This document shows positions 8,834 through 17,209 of a stretch of 64,000 bases of DNA, piece by piece. The notes beneath the pieces were generated by a model that worked only from the letters and a program-made list of their open reading frames with translations, was not told the origin of the DNA and did no database searches. Made by a program: the position numbers and the translations under genes. The stretch's first letter is position 1. Each line of letters begins with the position of its first letter. The DNA comes from Geothermobacter sp964501815 (GTDB lineage Bacteria; Desulfobacterota; Desulfuromonadia; Desulfuromonadales; Geothermobacteraceae). The stretch lies in NCBI GenBank assembly GCA_964501815.1, contig CAZCUR010000004.1:1-64000 (forward strand), written 5' to 3'.

Positions 8834-10032
8834 GAGTTCTTCTGGCTGTTGTGCTGCTGGTCTTTGCCCCGCTGCCGGCGGGTGCCCTGGTGCTCGACCG
8901 GGACACGGTCTGGCGGGGAGAAATCAGCTTTTCCGAGCCGGTCGACGTTCCGGCCGGAGTGACGCTGCGCGTCGAACCGGGCAGCCACATCCGCTTTGAC
9001 GGGGCCGGTCTGACGGTACGGGGACGTATCCTCGCGCGCGAGGCGGAGTTTTCCGGTACGGCCTGGAGCGGCCTGGTGCTGCGCGGGGTCGGCATCGATT
9101 CGCTGCTGGCCGGCTGCCGCATCAGCGGCGCGGCCACCGGTGTGCGGGTCGAAAGCGGCGCCCCGCGTCTTGAAGGGCTGGTGGTCGAAAACAACCGCAT
9201 AGGTATCGAGCTTGTGCGCCAGAGCGACGCTACCGTCAGCGGTTGCCGGCTGGCCCGCAACAGCCGGGTCGGCCTGATGCTCAAGGACGGCGCCACCGCC
9301 GGTGTGGTCGACTGTGACTTCGAAGCCAACGGCCGCTTTGGCGCCTACATTTACAAGTCGAAGCCGCGGCGCTTTGCCGGCAACCGTTTCCGGGCCGAGA
9401 AGGTCGCCCTGATGTTGTCCCACTACGGCACCGACCCGGTTATTGCGGGCAACTGTCTGAGTGACAATGACACCGGCATCAAGGTGGACCGCGCCGCCCG
9501 ACCGCAGCTGGTCGGTAACGACATCAGCGGCAACCGGGTGGGACTGTACTGTTATCGGCGCTCCGATCCGCAGGTGACCGGCAATCGCATCAGGGCCAAC
9601 GAAATCGGCGTGCTGGTCGCCTATTCGAGCTATCCGGTGCTGCGCGACAACGACCTGGCCGGCAACAGGCTGGCCCTGAAACTTGAATTTCAGTCTATTG
9701 CCTGGGAGCGGCAGAAAGGTGCGGCGGCGCGCCAGCAGGAGAGCGCCCGGAGCGCCTTCGGCGCCCGGCCGCACCGGAGCGTGAGTGAAAACGAGCGCCG
9801 GGCCTCTGTACGCGAAGGTCTGATCGACGCCCGGAACAACTGGTGGGGGGAGGAGGAAACCCGCCGGCTGCGAACGCTGGGCCCGGACGGCAATCCCGAA
9901 TTCATCCATGACGGCCGGGACCAGGCGACCTTTGAGGAGGGCGGACAGAGCTGGCCGCTGGACCGGGTGTTGTTTGCTCCCTGGCGCAGCACTCCGCCCC
10001 CCTTCAAGTCCGATGCGGGAGACAAATCATGA
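8830..10032 (+). CDS. Secreted right-handed beta-helix protein (NosD-like repeats)
   Basis: 400 residues with a signal peptide (cleavage near A19) and no lipobox. Residues about 90-290 are tandem 22-24-residue parallel beta-helix coils with recurring G-N-x-I/L, N-x-x-G-I and D-N-x-L-x-G-N patterns typical of the NosD/PbH1 family. After the helix comes a Lys/Arg/Glu-rich insert, then a conserved NNWWG motif near 338 and a short C-terminal cap. The start is GTG at 8830, overlapping the preceding stop as GTGA. It is one of three such proteins alternating with beta-sandwich proteins; the NWWG motif is present in all three. Confidence 0.85.
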   Translation: MRVLLAVVLLVFAPLPAGALVLDRDTVWRGEISFSEPVDVPAGVTLRVEPGSHIRFDGAGLTVRGRILAREAEFSGTAWSGLVLRGVGIDSLLAGCRISGAATGVRVESGAPRLEGLVVENNRIGIELVRQSDATVSGCRLARNSRVGLMLKDGATAGVVDCDFEANGRFGAYIYKSKPRRFAGNRFRAEKVALMLSHYGTDPVIAGNCLSDNDTGIKVDRAARPQLVGNDISGNRVGLYCYRRSDPQVTGNRIRANEIGVLVAYSSYPVLRDNDLAGNRLALKLEFQSIAWERQKGAAARQQESARSAFGARPHRSVSENERRASVREGLIDARNNWWGEEETRRLRTLGPDGNPEFIHDGRDQATFEEGGQSWPLDRVLFAPWRSTPPPFKSDAGDKS

Positions 10033-11066
10033 CACGATGGCTGACAGTGTTGGCGTTGCTGCTGACGGCGGTCCCGTCCCTGGCCGCCACCGGTGCCCAG
10101 GGACGGGTCGCCTGGCGCGGTGAGCTGGTGCCCGGAGTGAAAATCTCCGCCTACCGGACGGTGGAGGACCTGGTCGCCGACCGACCGGTGGCGGTGTCCG
10201 AACCGACGGCGCTCGACGGCACCTGGCGCCTGGATTTGCCGGCGGGACGCTACATCATGGTTGCGCGGTCCTTCGACGGCCGGCCGAAACCCGGGGACTA
10301 TTTCTGCTATTACAGCGGTTCGCCCGTCGAGGTGGTCGAGGGGCACAGGACCAATGTCGGTTTCAATCTCATCCGGGTGCCTGAGGAAAAACCGCCGCGC
10401 ACCGGGCGCTTCAGCGGTATTGAGGGCGAAATCACCTTTCAGGACCAACTGCTGGAGCGAGTCTATCTCTACGTCTACCGGGATGCCCGCAGCGGGTTCA
10501 AGGGGCCGGCCTACAATATCCTGCCGGTGGAAAAGGGACGTTTCCGGCTGCGGCTGCCACCCGGCGACTATTTCCTCATGGCGCGCAAGCGGCAGGCCGG
10601 TGGGCGTTACGGGCCGGTGGCCATCGGTGACTGGTTCAATTACTACTACGGCAACCCGGTGCATATCGAACCCGGCACCGTCCGCCATGTGCATCTGGAG
10701 ACCATCACCCGCCTGTCCAATCTCGAACAGGGGGAAGACGAAATCCCCTTCCACGGTGTACGCGGCCGCATTTTCGGCCCAGACGGCAAAGGGATTGCCG
10801 GTCTGCATGTCTTTGCCTACCGGCGGGCGGAAATGACCGGTACGCCCCAATACTTTTCTGAGGCCAGCGGTGCGGATGGAACTTTCAGTCTGAGGCTGCC
10901 CGCCGGCCGCTGGTACCTGCTGGCGCGCAAATCCTTCGGTGGCCCGGCGGCACAGGGGGAGATGTACGGCAAGTACATGGGGCGTGCCGATCACAGCGTT
11001 GTGCTTGAACCCGGCCAGATTCTCGAGGAGGTTGAGATCCATGTCCGCCCGATGCAGACGCCGTAG
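10029..11066 (+). CDS. Secreted triple carboxypeptidase-regulatory-domain protein
   Basis: 345 residues. The signal peptide ends VPSLAA (about 1-20) with no lipobox cysteine, so unlike the paralogue at 7772 this one is probably soluble or surface-released. Three beta-sandwich modules, about 24-115, 130-235 and 245-345, carry the LDLPAGRY, LRLPPGDY and LRLPAGRW cores. The first two modules share a F/YYYxGxPV stretch after a G-D-x-F turn. ATGA overlap with the preceding beta-helix gene indicates a single transcript and coupled translation. Confidence 0.83.
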   Translation: MTRWLTVLALLLTAVPSLAATGAQGRVAWRGELVPGVKISAYRTVEDLVADRPVAVSEPTALDGTWRLDLPAGRYIMVARSFDGRPKPGDYFCYYSGSPVEVVEGHRTNVGFNLIRVPEEKPPRTGRFSGIEGEITFQDQLLERVYLYVYRDARSGFKGPAYNILPVEKGRFRLRLPPGDYFLMARKRQAGGRYGPVAIGDWFNYYYGNPVHIEPGTVRHVHLETITRLSNLEQGEDEIPFHGVRGRIFGPDGKGIAGLHVFAYRRAEMTGTPQYFSEASGADGTFSLRLPAGRWYLLARKSFGGPAAQGEMYGKYMGRADHSVVLEPGQILEEVEIHVRPMQTP

Positions 11067-12432
11067 CATTCTGTTTCTGCTTCTGGTCCTGATCGCCTGG
11101 GCCGGATCGGCCTCAGCGCTGTGTTATTCCGGCAAACTGCTGGGACACAGCCGCTGGCAGGGTGAGGTCGAGCTGACCGAAGCAGTCATTGTCCCCGCCG
11201 AGGCCAGCCTGACCATCGAGCCGGGGACCCGTATCACGGCACGCAGTCCGCAGGCCAAGCTGGTGGTCGAAGGTACGCTCAGCATTGAGGGGACCGATGA
11301 AAAACCGGTGGTTTTTGCCACCCCTGCAGGTTGGCTGGGGATCGAACTGATGGAGGCCGCCGGCAAGGCGCTGATCCGGCAGGCGCACTTTAGCGATGCC
11401 GAGCGTGCCGTCGCCAGCTACGGGTCCCGTCTGACCGTGGAGAAGAGCCGGTTCGAGAATTGCGCCACCGCCGTCCACCTGGTCCGGGAAAGTCCGGCGG
11501 TCATCGTGGACAACCGGTTTTTCGGCGGACGTTTCGGGGTTATCGCCGAGATGAAATCAGCCCCGCAGGTAAGCGGCAATCTCTTCTCCGGTCAGACGGA
11601 GGCCGGATTGCGTGCCGGTCACAGCAGCCACGGGCCGATTTACCACAACCGTTTTATCGACGGTCAGACCGGTATGGCCCTGCAGCAGCCGTTTCCCAAC
11701 GAGGTCAGGGACAATGATTTCAGCGGCAACCGGATCGGTCTGTTTTGCAATCAGACGCGCAATACCCCGAAAATCATCGGCAACCGGTTTGAAAACAACG
11801 AAAGCGCTTTGGTCAACTACGCCTTTTCCTTCCCGGTGGTAACGGACAACATTTTTACCGGCAACAAGGTGGCCCTGCGCAATGACCAGTACGGGTCGCC
11901 GCTGGTCGAGCACAACCTGTTTCGGGACAACGGCACCGCCATCTACAACTATCGCAAGTCGAATCCGAAGGTACGCCGCAACCAGGTGGAGGGCAACAAG
12001 CTGGCCCTGTTCTGCGACTATTCTTCCTACCCGGAGGTGCGCGACAACAATTTTCTCCGCAACGATGAAGGGGTGCGCCTCGGCATCTATCAGAGTGCCG
12101 ACTGGGAAAAGCGCGCCGGGTCCAAACCCCTGATGCTGCAGCAGGCGCGGCAGCGCAACAGCCGTAACGACATGCTGGGGCAGGCACCGACCGATTTTGT
12201 TGACCGGGTGGATGTTTCCGGCAACTGGTGGGGTGCGGACTCCGAACGTCTGCGAGCCGCCGGGGCGGATGCCAACGACGCGCTCTTCTGGGATGTTCAC
12301 GACCAGCCGACGGTGGTCTACGAAGGTTTTGGTGACGAGGCTTACCGGCTCGACCGGGTGGTGTTCCAGCCTGTCCTCGACGGTCCGGTCGATGGCACCG
12401 GGCCACGTTTGGCAGAAAGGGCGGCGCAGTGA
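11041..12432 (+). CDS. Secreted right-handed beta-helix protein (NosD-like repeats)
   Basis: 463 residues, the longest of the three beta-helix proteins. The signal peptide has an Arg-rich start (SARCRRR) and cleaves near ASA. A stretch of beta-helix coils (about 60-360) shows many N-R-F, G-N-x-F and D-N-x-F turns. The NWWG motif occurs near 395, followed by a cap. It begins with ATG 11041 inside the preceding gene (26-base overlap), the only ATG in the frame ahead of the signal peptide. N-terminal residues 30-75 repeat the W-x-G-E-V-x-L-T-E ... I-E-P-G-T layout also seen at 8830 and 13466, so the three are paralogues. Confidence 0.84.
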   Translation: MSARCRRRSILFLLLVLIAWAGSASALCYSGKLLGHSRWQGEVELTEAVIVPAEASLTIEPGTRITARSPQAKLVVEGTLSIEGTDEKPVVFATPAGWLGIELMEAAGKALIRQAHFSDAERAVASYGSRLTVEKSRFENCATAVHLVRESPAVIVDNRFFGGRFGVIAEMKSAPQVSGNLFSGQTEAGLRAGHSSHGPIYHNRFIDGQTGMALQQPFPNEVRDNDFSGNRIGLFCNQTRNTPKIIGNRFENNESALVNYAFSFPVVTDNIFTGNKVALRNDQYGSPLVEHNLFRDNGTAIYNYRKSNPKVRRNQVEGNKLALFCDYSSYPEVRDNNFLRNDEGVRLGIYQSADWEKRAGSKPLMLQQARQRNSRNDMLGQAPTDFVDRVDVSGNWWGADSERLRAAGADANDALFWDVHDQPTVVYEGFGDEAYRLDRVVFQPVLDGPVDGTGPRLAERAAQ

Positions 12433-13463
12433 AAATTGTTGTCGCCGTTCTGCTGATGCTGCTGCTACCGCTGACCGCCGCGGCGGCTGTCGTGGAAGGG
12501 CGGGTGGTGAACGCCGACGGCCCGGTCGCGGGTATCCGGGTGACCGCCCATTCCGGTCTCAGCCTCCGGACGCCGGTTGTCGGTACGGCGCGCACCGATG
12601 CCGACGGGCGTTACCGGCTGGAGCTGGAACCGGGAAGCTACGCCCTGTTCGCCGCCAGTGACGACGGCCGTCAGTTCGGTTTTTCCGGCCGCAATCCGGT
12701 TGCTGTCGGCAACGCCTCCCTCTGGGTCGGTATCCAGCTGTTGCCGGTGCGCGAGGTGGTGACCCTCCCCTACGATGACGACTACAGCGCCGGTCTGGAA
12801 GGTGTGGTGCTGTTTGACGGCAAGCCGGTGGCCGATGCCAGCGTCTCCCTCTATCTCGACACCGCCGAAGGCCTCAAGGGGCAGGGCTATCGCATGGCGC
12901 CTCCAACCGGTCCGGACGGCCGCTTCTACTTCGACACCCTGCCCGAAAGCGACTACTACCTGGTGGCGCGCTGGCGCCGCAATGGTGCCCGGGTCGGTCC
13001 GGTGCGCAGCGGCGACCGCATCGGTTTTTGTTACCATAACCCGCTGCACCTGAAGGCCGGTACCCTGCTGAGGGTTGAGCTGCCGCTGGTGGCAAAGCAG
13101 CACTCCGAGGGGAGCCGGGAAACCATCGGGCCGCCCAGCGATACCCGGGTCGAAGGGCGTGTTCTCGATGCCGCAGGACGGCCTGTGGCCGGTGTGCATG
13201 TCTTTGCCTACCCGGACCGGGTTATCGGCCATCAACGGCCGGCGGCTCTGTCCCAGCCGACCGGTGCCGACGGCCGCTACCGGCTCGATTTGCCCAAAGG
13301 CGGTACCTGGTATATCGGTGCCCGCGAGCTGTACGGTGACTCTCCGGCCCCCGGGGAGCTGTTCGGCATGTATGACGGCAGCGCCGATCATGGGCTGAAA
13401 CTGGAGGACCGGCAGCTCCTGCAGGGGGTCGAAATCATCGTGGAACCTGTCTCCCTGGAGTAG
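12429..13463 (+). CDS. Secreted triple carboxypeptidase-regulatory-domain protein
   Basis: 344 residues. Signal peptide ending TAAAA, with no lipobox. Three beta-sandwich modules, about 20-108, 118-220 and 235-344, carry DADGRYRLELEPG, PDGRFYFDTLPES and ADGRYRLDLPKG cores. The third module again ends with G-E-L-F-G-x-Y-D-G-S-A-D-H and a V-E-I-I-V strand, near-identical in layout to the third modules at 7772 and 10029. The start is GTG at 12429, overlapping the upstream stop (GTGA). The family is non-enzymatic; ligand unknown. Confidence 0.83.
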   Translation: MKIVVAVLLMLLLPLTAAAAVVEGRVVNADGPVAGIRVTAHSGLSLRTPVVGTARTDADGRYRLELEPGSYALFAASDDGRQFGFSGRNPVAVGNASLWVGIQLLPVREVVTLPYDDDYSAGLEGVVLFDGKPVADASVSLYLDTAEGLKGQGYRMAPPTGPDGRFYFDTLPESDYYLVARWRRNGARVGPVRSGDRIGFCYHNPLHLKAGTLLRVELPLVAKQHSEGSRETIGPPSDTRVEGRVLDAAGRPVAGVHVFAYPDRVIGHQRPAALSQPTGADGRYRLDLPKGGTWYIGARELYGDSPAPGELFGMYDGSADHGLKLEDRQLLQGVEIIVEPVSLE

Positions 13464-13465
13464 CC

Positions 13466-14311
13466 ATGCTGCGTCGACTGGCCCTGCTGATTCTTCCTCT
13501 GGTTTTCGCCGGCTGCCTGCCTTCTTCTGCTGCGGTGCGGCATTATGGCGATTTTGCCATTGAGGAGGACACCGTCTGGCGCGGCACGGTCCGTATTACC
13601 GGTGTGGTTACGGTCAAGAAGGGGGCGCGTTTGACCATCCTGCCGGGGACCAGAGTGATGTTCGAGCGGTTCGACCGGGACGGTGATGGCATCGGTGACG
13701 GCGAGATTTATGTTGAAGGGGAGCTGGTGGCCGAAGGCACCGCCGAGGCCCCCATCGTGCTGACCAGCGCCGCAGCGCAGCCGAAACCGGCCGACTGGAA
13801 ATACCTCTACTGTGATTTTGCCAAACAGGTGCGGGTGGCGCATCTGGTGTCCGAATACGCCTACAGCGGCATCCAGATTCATTTCTGCAAGGCGCTCGTC
13901 CGTGACAGCGCGTTTCGCTACAACGTCGACGGGGTACGCTTCTCCACCGTCAACCTGGAGCTGACCGGCAACGACATTCATCACAACCGTCACGGGCTGC
14001 GCTACGAAGAGCGCCGTTCGCGCGGCATCGTGCGCGGCAACCGTATCCACGACAACGACATCGGCCTGTTCGTCGTCACCCGCAGCCGCGGCGATGTGCT
14101 GGTCACCGGCAACGACATCACAAACAGCCGCAGCTACCAGGTCAAGTTCGGGCTGCAGCAGCGTCAGGATGTCGCCTTTCCGCGCAACTGGTGGGGGACC
14201 ACCGACCCGGCCCGGCTGGCCGAGGCCGTTTTTGACCGGCGGCGCGACCCGTCGCTGGGGCGCGCCCTGCTGACAGAGCCTCTTGCCGGTCCCGTTTTTC
14301 CAACCCCCTGA
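13466..14311 (+). CDS. Beta-helix lipoprotein closing the operon
   Basis: 281 residues. The signal peptide has FAGC (Cys17), so this beta-helix protein is probably lipid-anchored. It has the shared N-terminal layout (D-T-V-W-R-G ... L-P-G-T), then a Ca-loop-like insert DRDGDGIGDG near 72-81, beta-helix coils (about 120-235) with H-D-N-D-I and G-N-D-I turns, and the RNWWG motif near 240. It is the shortest of the three beta-helix paralogues. It starts two bases after the preceding stop. No terminator hairpin is obvious in the 77 bases before the next gene. Confidence 0.82.
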   Translation: MLRRLALLILPLVFAGCLPSSAAVRHYGDFAIEEDTVWRGTVRITGVVTVKKGARLTILPGTRVMFERFDRDGDGIGDGEIYVEGELVAEGTAEAPIVLTSAAAQPKPADWKYLYCDFAKQVRVAHLVSEYAYSGIQIHFCKALVRDSAFRYNVDGVRFSTVNLELTGNDIHHNRHGLRYEERRSRGIVRGNRIHDNDIGLFVVTRSRGDVLVTGNDITNSRSYQVKFGLQQRQDVAFPRNWWGTTDPARLAEAVFDRRRDPSLGRALLTEPLAGPVFPTP

Positions 14312-14388
14312 GCACTGGCAATTTCTTTCCCCTCTGCTATCCTGAACCCGTTCAATCCGTTTCGATTCCCCATTTTCCGGAGGTTGGT

Positions 14389-15180
14389 ATGGCTGCGCTT
14401 GCCTTTGATCAGGCCGGCAAGGGACCGGCTGTGGTGCTGTTGCATGGGTTTCCCTTGTGTCGGCGTATGTGGGCGGCACAAATGGAGGCGCTGGCCGCTG
14501 CCGGCTACCAGGTCATTGTGCCGGATCTGCCAGGCTACGGCGAGTCGCCGTTGGAAGGGCCGGCCAGCATGGACCTCTATGCCGACGAGGTTGTCCACCT
14601 GCTGGACCGTCTCGGCATCGACCGGGCGGTTGTCGGCGGCATGTCGATGGGCGGCTATGTGCTGCTCAACCTGCTCGATCGTCACCCCGGGCGTTTGCAT
14701 GCCGCCATGTTCCTGATGACCCGCGCCGCGGCTGACGATGCCGAGGCGAAACAGCGGCGCACCAAACTGGCCGAGCTGGCCGAATCCGGGAACCTCGAAC
14801 CGATTGCCGATGCCTTCGAGACCATTCTGTTTGCGCCCGGCGGTGGGGCGCGGCGACCGGAACTGGTGCGCCGGGTCCGGTCGTGGATGCTGGCGACGCC
14901 GCCTGCGGGGGTGGCCGGCGGACTGCTGGCCATGCGCGACCGGCCCGACATGGTCGACCGGCTTGCTGCCTTCGACCTGCCGGCGCTGGTGGTTGGCGCC
15001 GAACTCGACGTCGCCATCCCCATGGCGCATGCCAGGATTCTTGCTGAGGGTCTGCCTCAGGCACGCCTGGAGGTTGTTCCCGGGGCCGGTCATATCGCCA
15101 ACCTCGAAGAACCGGAACTGTTCAGTTCGATTCTGTGCGACTATCTGGCCGGGCTCGATCTGCCCGATCCGGAAGGTTAA
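14389..15180 (+). CDS. Alpha/beta-fold hydrolase
   Basis: 263 residues. Complete catalytic triad by motif: nucleophile S86 in GGMSMGG, acid D207 in VGAELD, base H235 in GAGH; the oxyanion segment is HGFPL at 19-23. It resembles the small cytoplasmic esterase/lactonase/3-oxoadipate enol-lactonase-like group; the substrate cannot be assigned. No signal peptide. GGAGG lies eight bases ahead of ATG 14389. The last 59 bases overlap, tail to tail, the 3' end of the metallo-hydrolase gene on the other strand. Confidence 0.85.
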   Translation: MAALAFDQAGKGPAVVLLHGFPLCRRMWAAQMEALAAAGYQVIVPDLPGYGESPLEGPASMDLYADEVVHLLDRLGIDRAVVGGMSMGGYVLLNLLDRHPGRLHAAMFLMTRAAADDAEAKQRRTKLAELAESGNLEPIADAFETILFAPGGGARRPELVRRVRSWMLATPPAGVAGGLLAMRDRPDMVDRLAAFDLPALVVGAELDVAIPMAHARILAEGLPQARLEVVPGAGHIANLEEPELFSSILCDYLAGLDLPDPEG

Positions 15181-15886
15181 CGGTCTGGCCGTCGTGGGCA
15201 AAGGCGGCGTGCAGGCCGAGTCGGGCCGCCAGCCCGGCCAGGGTGCGGCCGGCCCGGTCCGGGTCGGCGCAGATATCCGGCCCGCAGTGGCTGAAGATGA
15301 CCTGCCGGATGCCGGTCCGGGCGGCCCAGGTGAGCTGGCTGATGATGCCGGCATGGCCGCACAGATGACCCTGTTCCACCCGAACGAGTGAACGGTCGAA
15401 ACAGGTGCCGTCACCGATGTAGAGTTCGGCGCCGGGGAGCATCCGGTCGCCGGCGCCCGGGGCTGCGACGTCGGGCAGGTAGATGAAGGCCCGGCTGCCA
15501 GCCTCGATGCGAAAGCCAAGGGCCGGAGCCCTCAGGGAGTGCTCCACCTCAAAGGGAAGAACGGTCAGGTCCTGGAAAACCAGAGGTTGTTCCGGGTGGA
15601 GCGGGCCGACCTGCGTCAACCCCCGCTGCAGCAGAAGGTTTCGGGTCTGGGTACCGGTCCAGACGGGGCAGGGCGGATCAGATTGCAGGCCACCGGCATG
15701 GTCGTCGTGCCCATGGGTAACGAGCAGCGCGTCGGGCCTGAGTCTGTCGGGCAGACCCTGGTGGTCGCTGCCGCAGTCGATGAGCAGGCGCGCCCGGTTC
15801 GTCTCAACCAGCAGACAGCTTTGCAGGCGGTGCCCTTCACAGCCTGGTGGGTCGCTTGATCGGGTGCCGATAAAGGTCAGAACCAT
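15122..15886 (-). CDS. Metallo-beta-lactamase-fold hydrolase (PhnP/RNase Z-like)
   Basis: 254 residues. The metal-binding H58-x-H60-x-D62-H63 motif is intact (THGHDDH), preceded by LLIDCGS and followed by later metal-ligand candidates (LPDVA, SHCGPD). The N-terminal FIGTRSSDPP and EVEHSLRAPALGFRI segments resemble the PhnP/RNase Z-type branch rather than glyoxalase II. Start ATG 15886 matches the conserved first strand. The final 59 bases overlap the convergent alpha/beta hydrolase gene; the last about 20 residues (DRADRARPDSRTESN) look like low-complexity read-through from that overlap. Confidence 0.8.
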   Translation of the reverse strand: MVLTFIGTRSSDPPGCEGHRLQSCLLVETNRARLLIDCGSDHQGLPDRLRPDALLVTHGHDDHAGGLQSDPPCPVWTGTQTRNLLLQRGLTQVGPLHPEQPLVFQDLTVLPFEVEHSLRAPALGFRIEAGSRAFIYLPDVAAPGAGDRMLPGAELYIGDGTCFDRSLVRVEQGHLCGHAGIISQLTWAARTGIRQVIFSHCGPDICADPDRAGRTLAGLAARLGLHAAFAHDGQTVNLPDRADRARPDSRTESN

Positions 15887-15946
15887 GGACACACTATAGC
15901 TCACCCGGAGGCAAGATGCTGCTTGTTGTCCCTTTCCCCCTGGAGT

Positions 15947-17119
15947 ATGCTCGCTGCCATGTTTCTGATTCTGCTGGCGACGATTCTGACGCTGTCGGCC
16001 CTGTACGCGCCGCAACCGCTTCTGCCGACCCTGGCCGACACCTTTGCTGTCAGCCGTGATGCCGCCGCCCTGCTGGTAACTCTCACCTTCATCCCATTGG
16101 CGCTCGCCCCTCTCGGTTACGGTTACCTGCTGCAGGCGGTCGAGCCGCGGCGTGTGCTGCGTCTCTGTTTTGCGCTGCTCGGGCTGAGCGCGCTGGTCTT
16201 TGCCGCCTCCAGCAGCTTCGCTCTGCTGCTCGCCATCCGCCTGTTTCAGGGCCTGCTGGTGCCGGCGCTTTTGACCAGCCTGATGACCTATGTTTCCCGG
16301 CGCAGTCCTTCGGGGGAGGTCCAGCGCCAGATGGCCGTCTACATTGCCGCGACCATTCTCGGCGGGTTTCTCGGCCGTCTGGTCTCCGGGGCGCTGGCGA
16401 GCTGGACCGACTGGCGGGTCAGTTTCATCCTGCTTGGTGCCTGTCTGCTCGGGTTGGTCCTGCTGCTGGGACGCCTGCCTGCCGCGGGGGGACTGGAGCT
16501 GGCCCGGCCGCGCCCGGCCCTGATAGCCGAGGTGCTGGGACGGGGGTTCTTTTTGCGCCTGTACCTGGCTGTCTTCTGTCTCTTTTTTGTTTTCGCGGCG
16601 GTGATGAATTTCATCCCCTTTCGCCTGACGGACATCAGTGACAAGGCAAACGAGCTGCGTATCGGGCTGATGTATTCGGGTTACCTGATGGGCGTGGTCA
16701 CCTCCCTGTCCGCAACCAGACTGAGCCGCAGGTTCGGCGGTGAATGGCGGATACTCTGCGCAGGCTATGTCCTTTATCTGCTTGCCTGTTTGCTGCTGCT
16801 GGTCCCGGATGTGCGGGTGCTGTTTGTCAACATGTTTCTTTTTTGCGGCGGCATGTTTCTGGTGCATGCCACCGCTTCCGGCTGGATGAACCGTTTCGCC
16901 GGCAGTCACAAGGGGGTGGTCAACGGTCTCTATATCGCCTTTTACTACGGCGGCGGCGCCCTGGGTTCGTCGGCGCCGGGTCCGGTCTATGCCCGGCTTG
17001 GCTGGAACGGCGTCGTCGCTGTTCTGGTGCTGACCGCGCTGGTCGGACTTGTTCTGGTTCTGTCCCTGGTGCTGACGCTGCGCCGGGGCGTTCAGGCCTT
17101 TGGAACAGATGAGCTTTGA
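15947..17119 (+). CDS. MFS transporter, YnfM/arabinose-efflux type
   Basis: About 390 residues with twelve predicted membrane helices. The N-terminal YAPQPLLPTLADTF and the central sequence between helices 4 and 5 (RRSPSGEVQRQMAVYI) are typical of the YnfM-like branch of 12-helix efflux carriers. The substrate is unknown. The start is uncertain: ATG 15947 has a GGAG only two bases upstream, TTG 15923 has GGAGG twelve bases upstream, and ATG 15959 would begin at the first helix. The divergent neighbour is the metallo-hydrolase gene; the 60 bases between them hold the promoters. Confidence 0.83.
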   Translation: MLAAMFLILLATILTLSALYAPQPLLPTLADTFAVSRDAAALLVTLTFIPLALAPLGYGYLLQAVEPRRVLRLCFALLGLSALVFAASSSFALLLAIRLFQGLLVPALLTSLMTYVSRRSPSGEVQRQMAVYIAATILGGFLGRLVSGALASWTDWRVSFILLGACLLGLVLLLGRLPAAGGLELARPRPALIAEVLGRGFFLRLYLAVFCLFFVFAAVMNFIPFRLTDISDKANELRIGLMYSGYLMGVVTSLSATRLSRRFGGEWRILCAGYVLYLLACLLLLVPDVRVLFVNMFLFCGGMFLVHATASGWMNRFAGSHKGVVNGLYIAFYYGGGALGSSAPGPVYARLGWNGVVAVLVLTALVGLVLVLSLVLTLRRGVQAFGTDEL

Positions 17120-17209
17120 TGCGGCCGTCGGCAATTCCGCGATTGACAGCGGTACCCCGGCGGGGTATCAAGGAACAAATCTTAAATCTTTTTTTGAAAG
17201 GAAAGCCTC

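Noticed and set aside
15887..17134. N-terminal extension of the metallo-hydrolase frame to 17134
   Set aside because: The extension is antisense to the MFS gene and Gln-rich; the metallo-hydrolase fold starts at ATG 15886.
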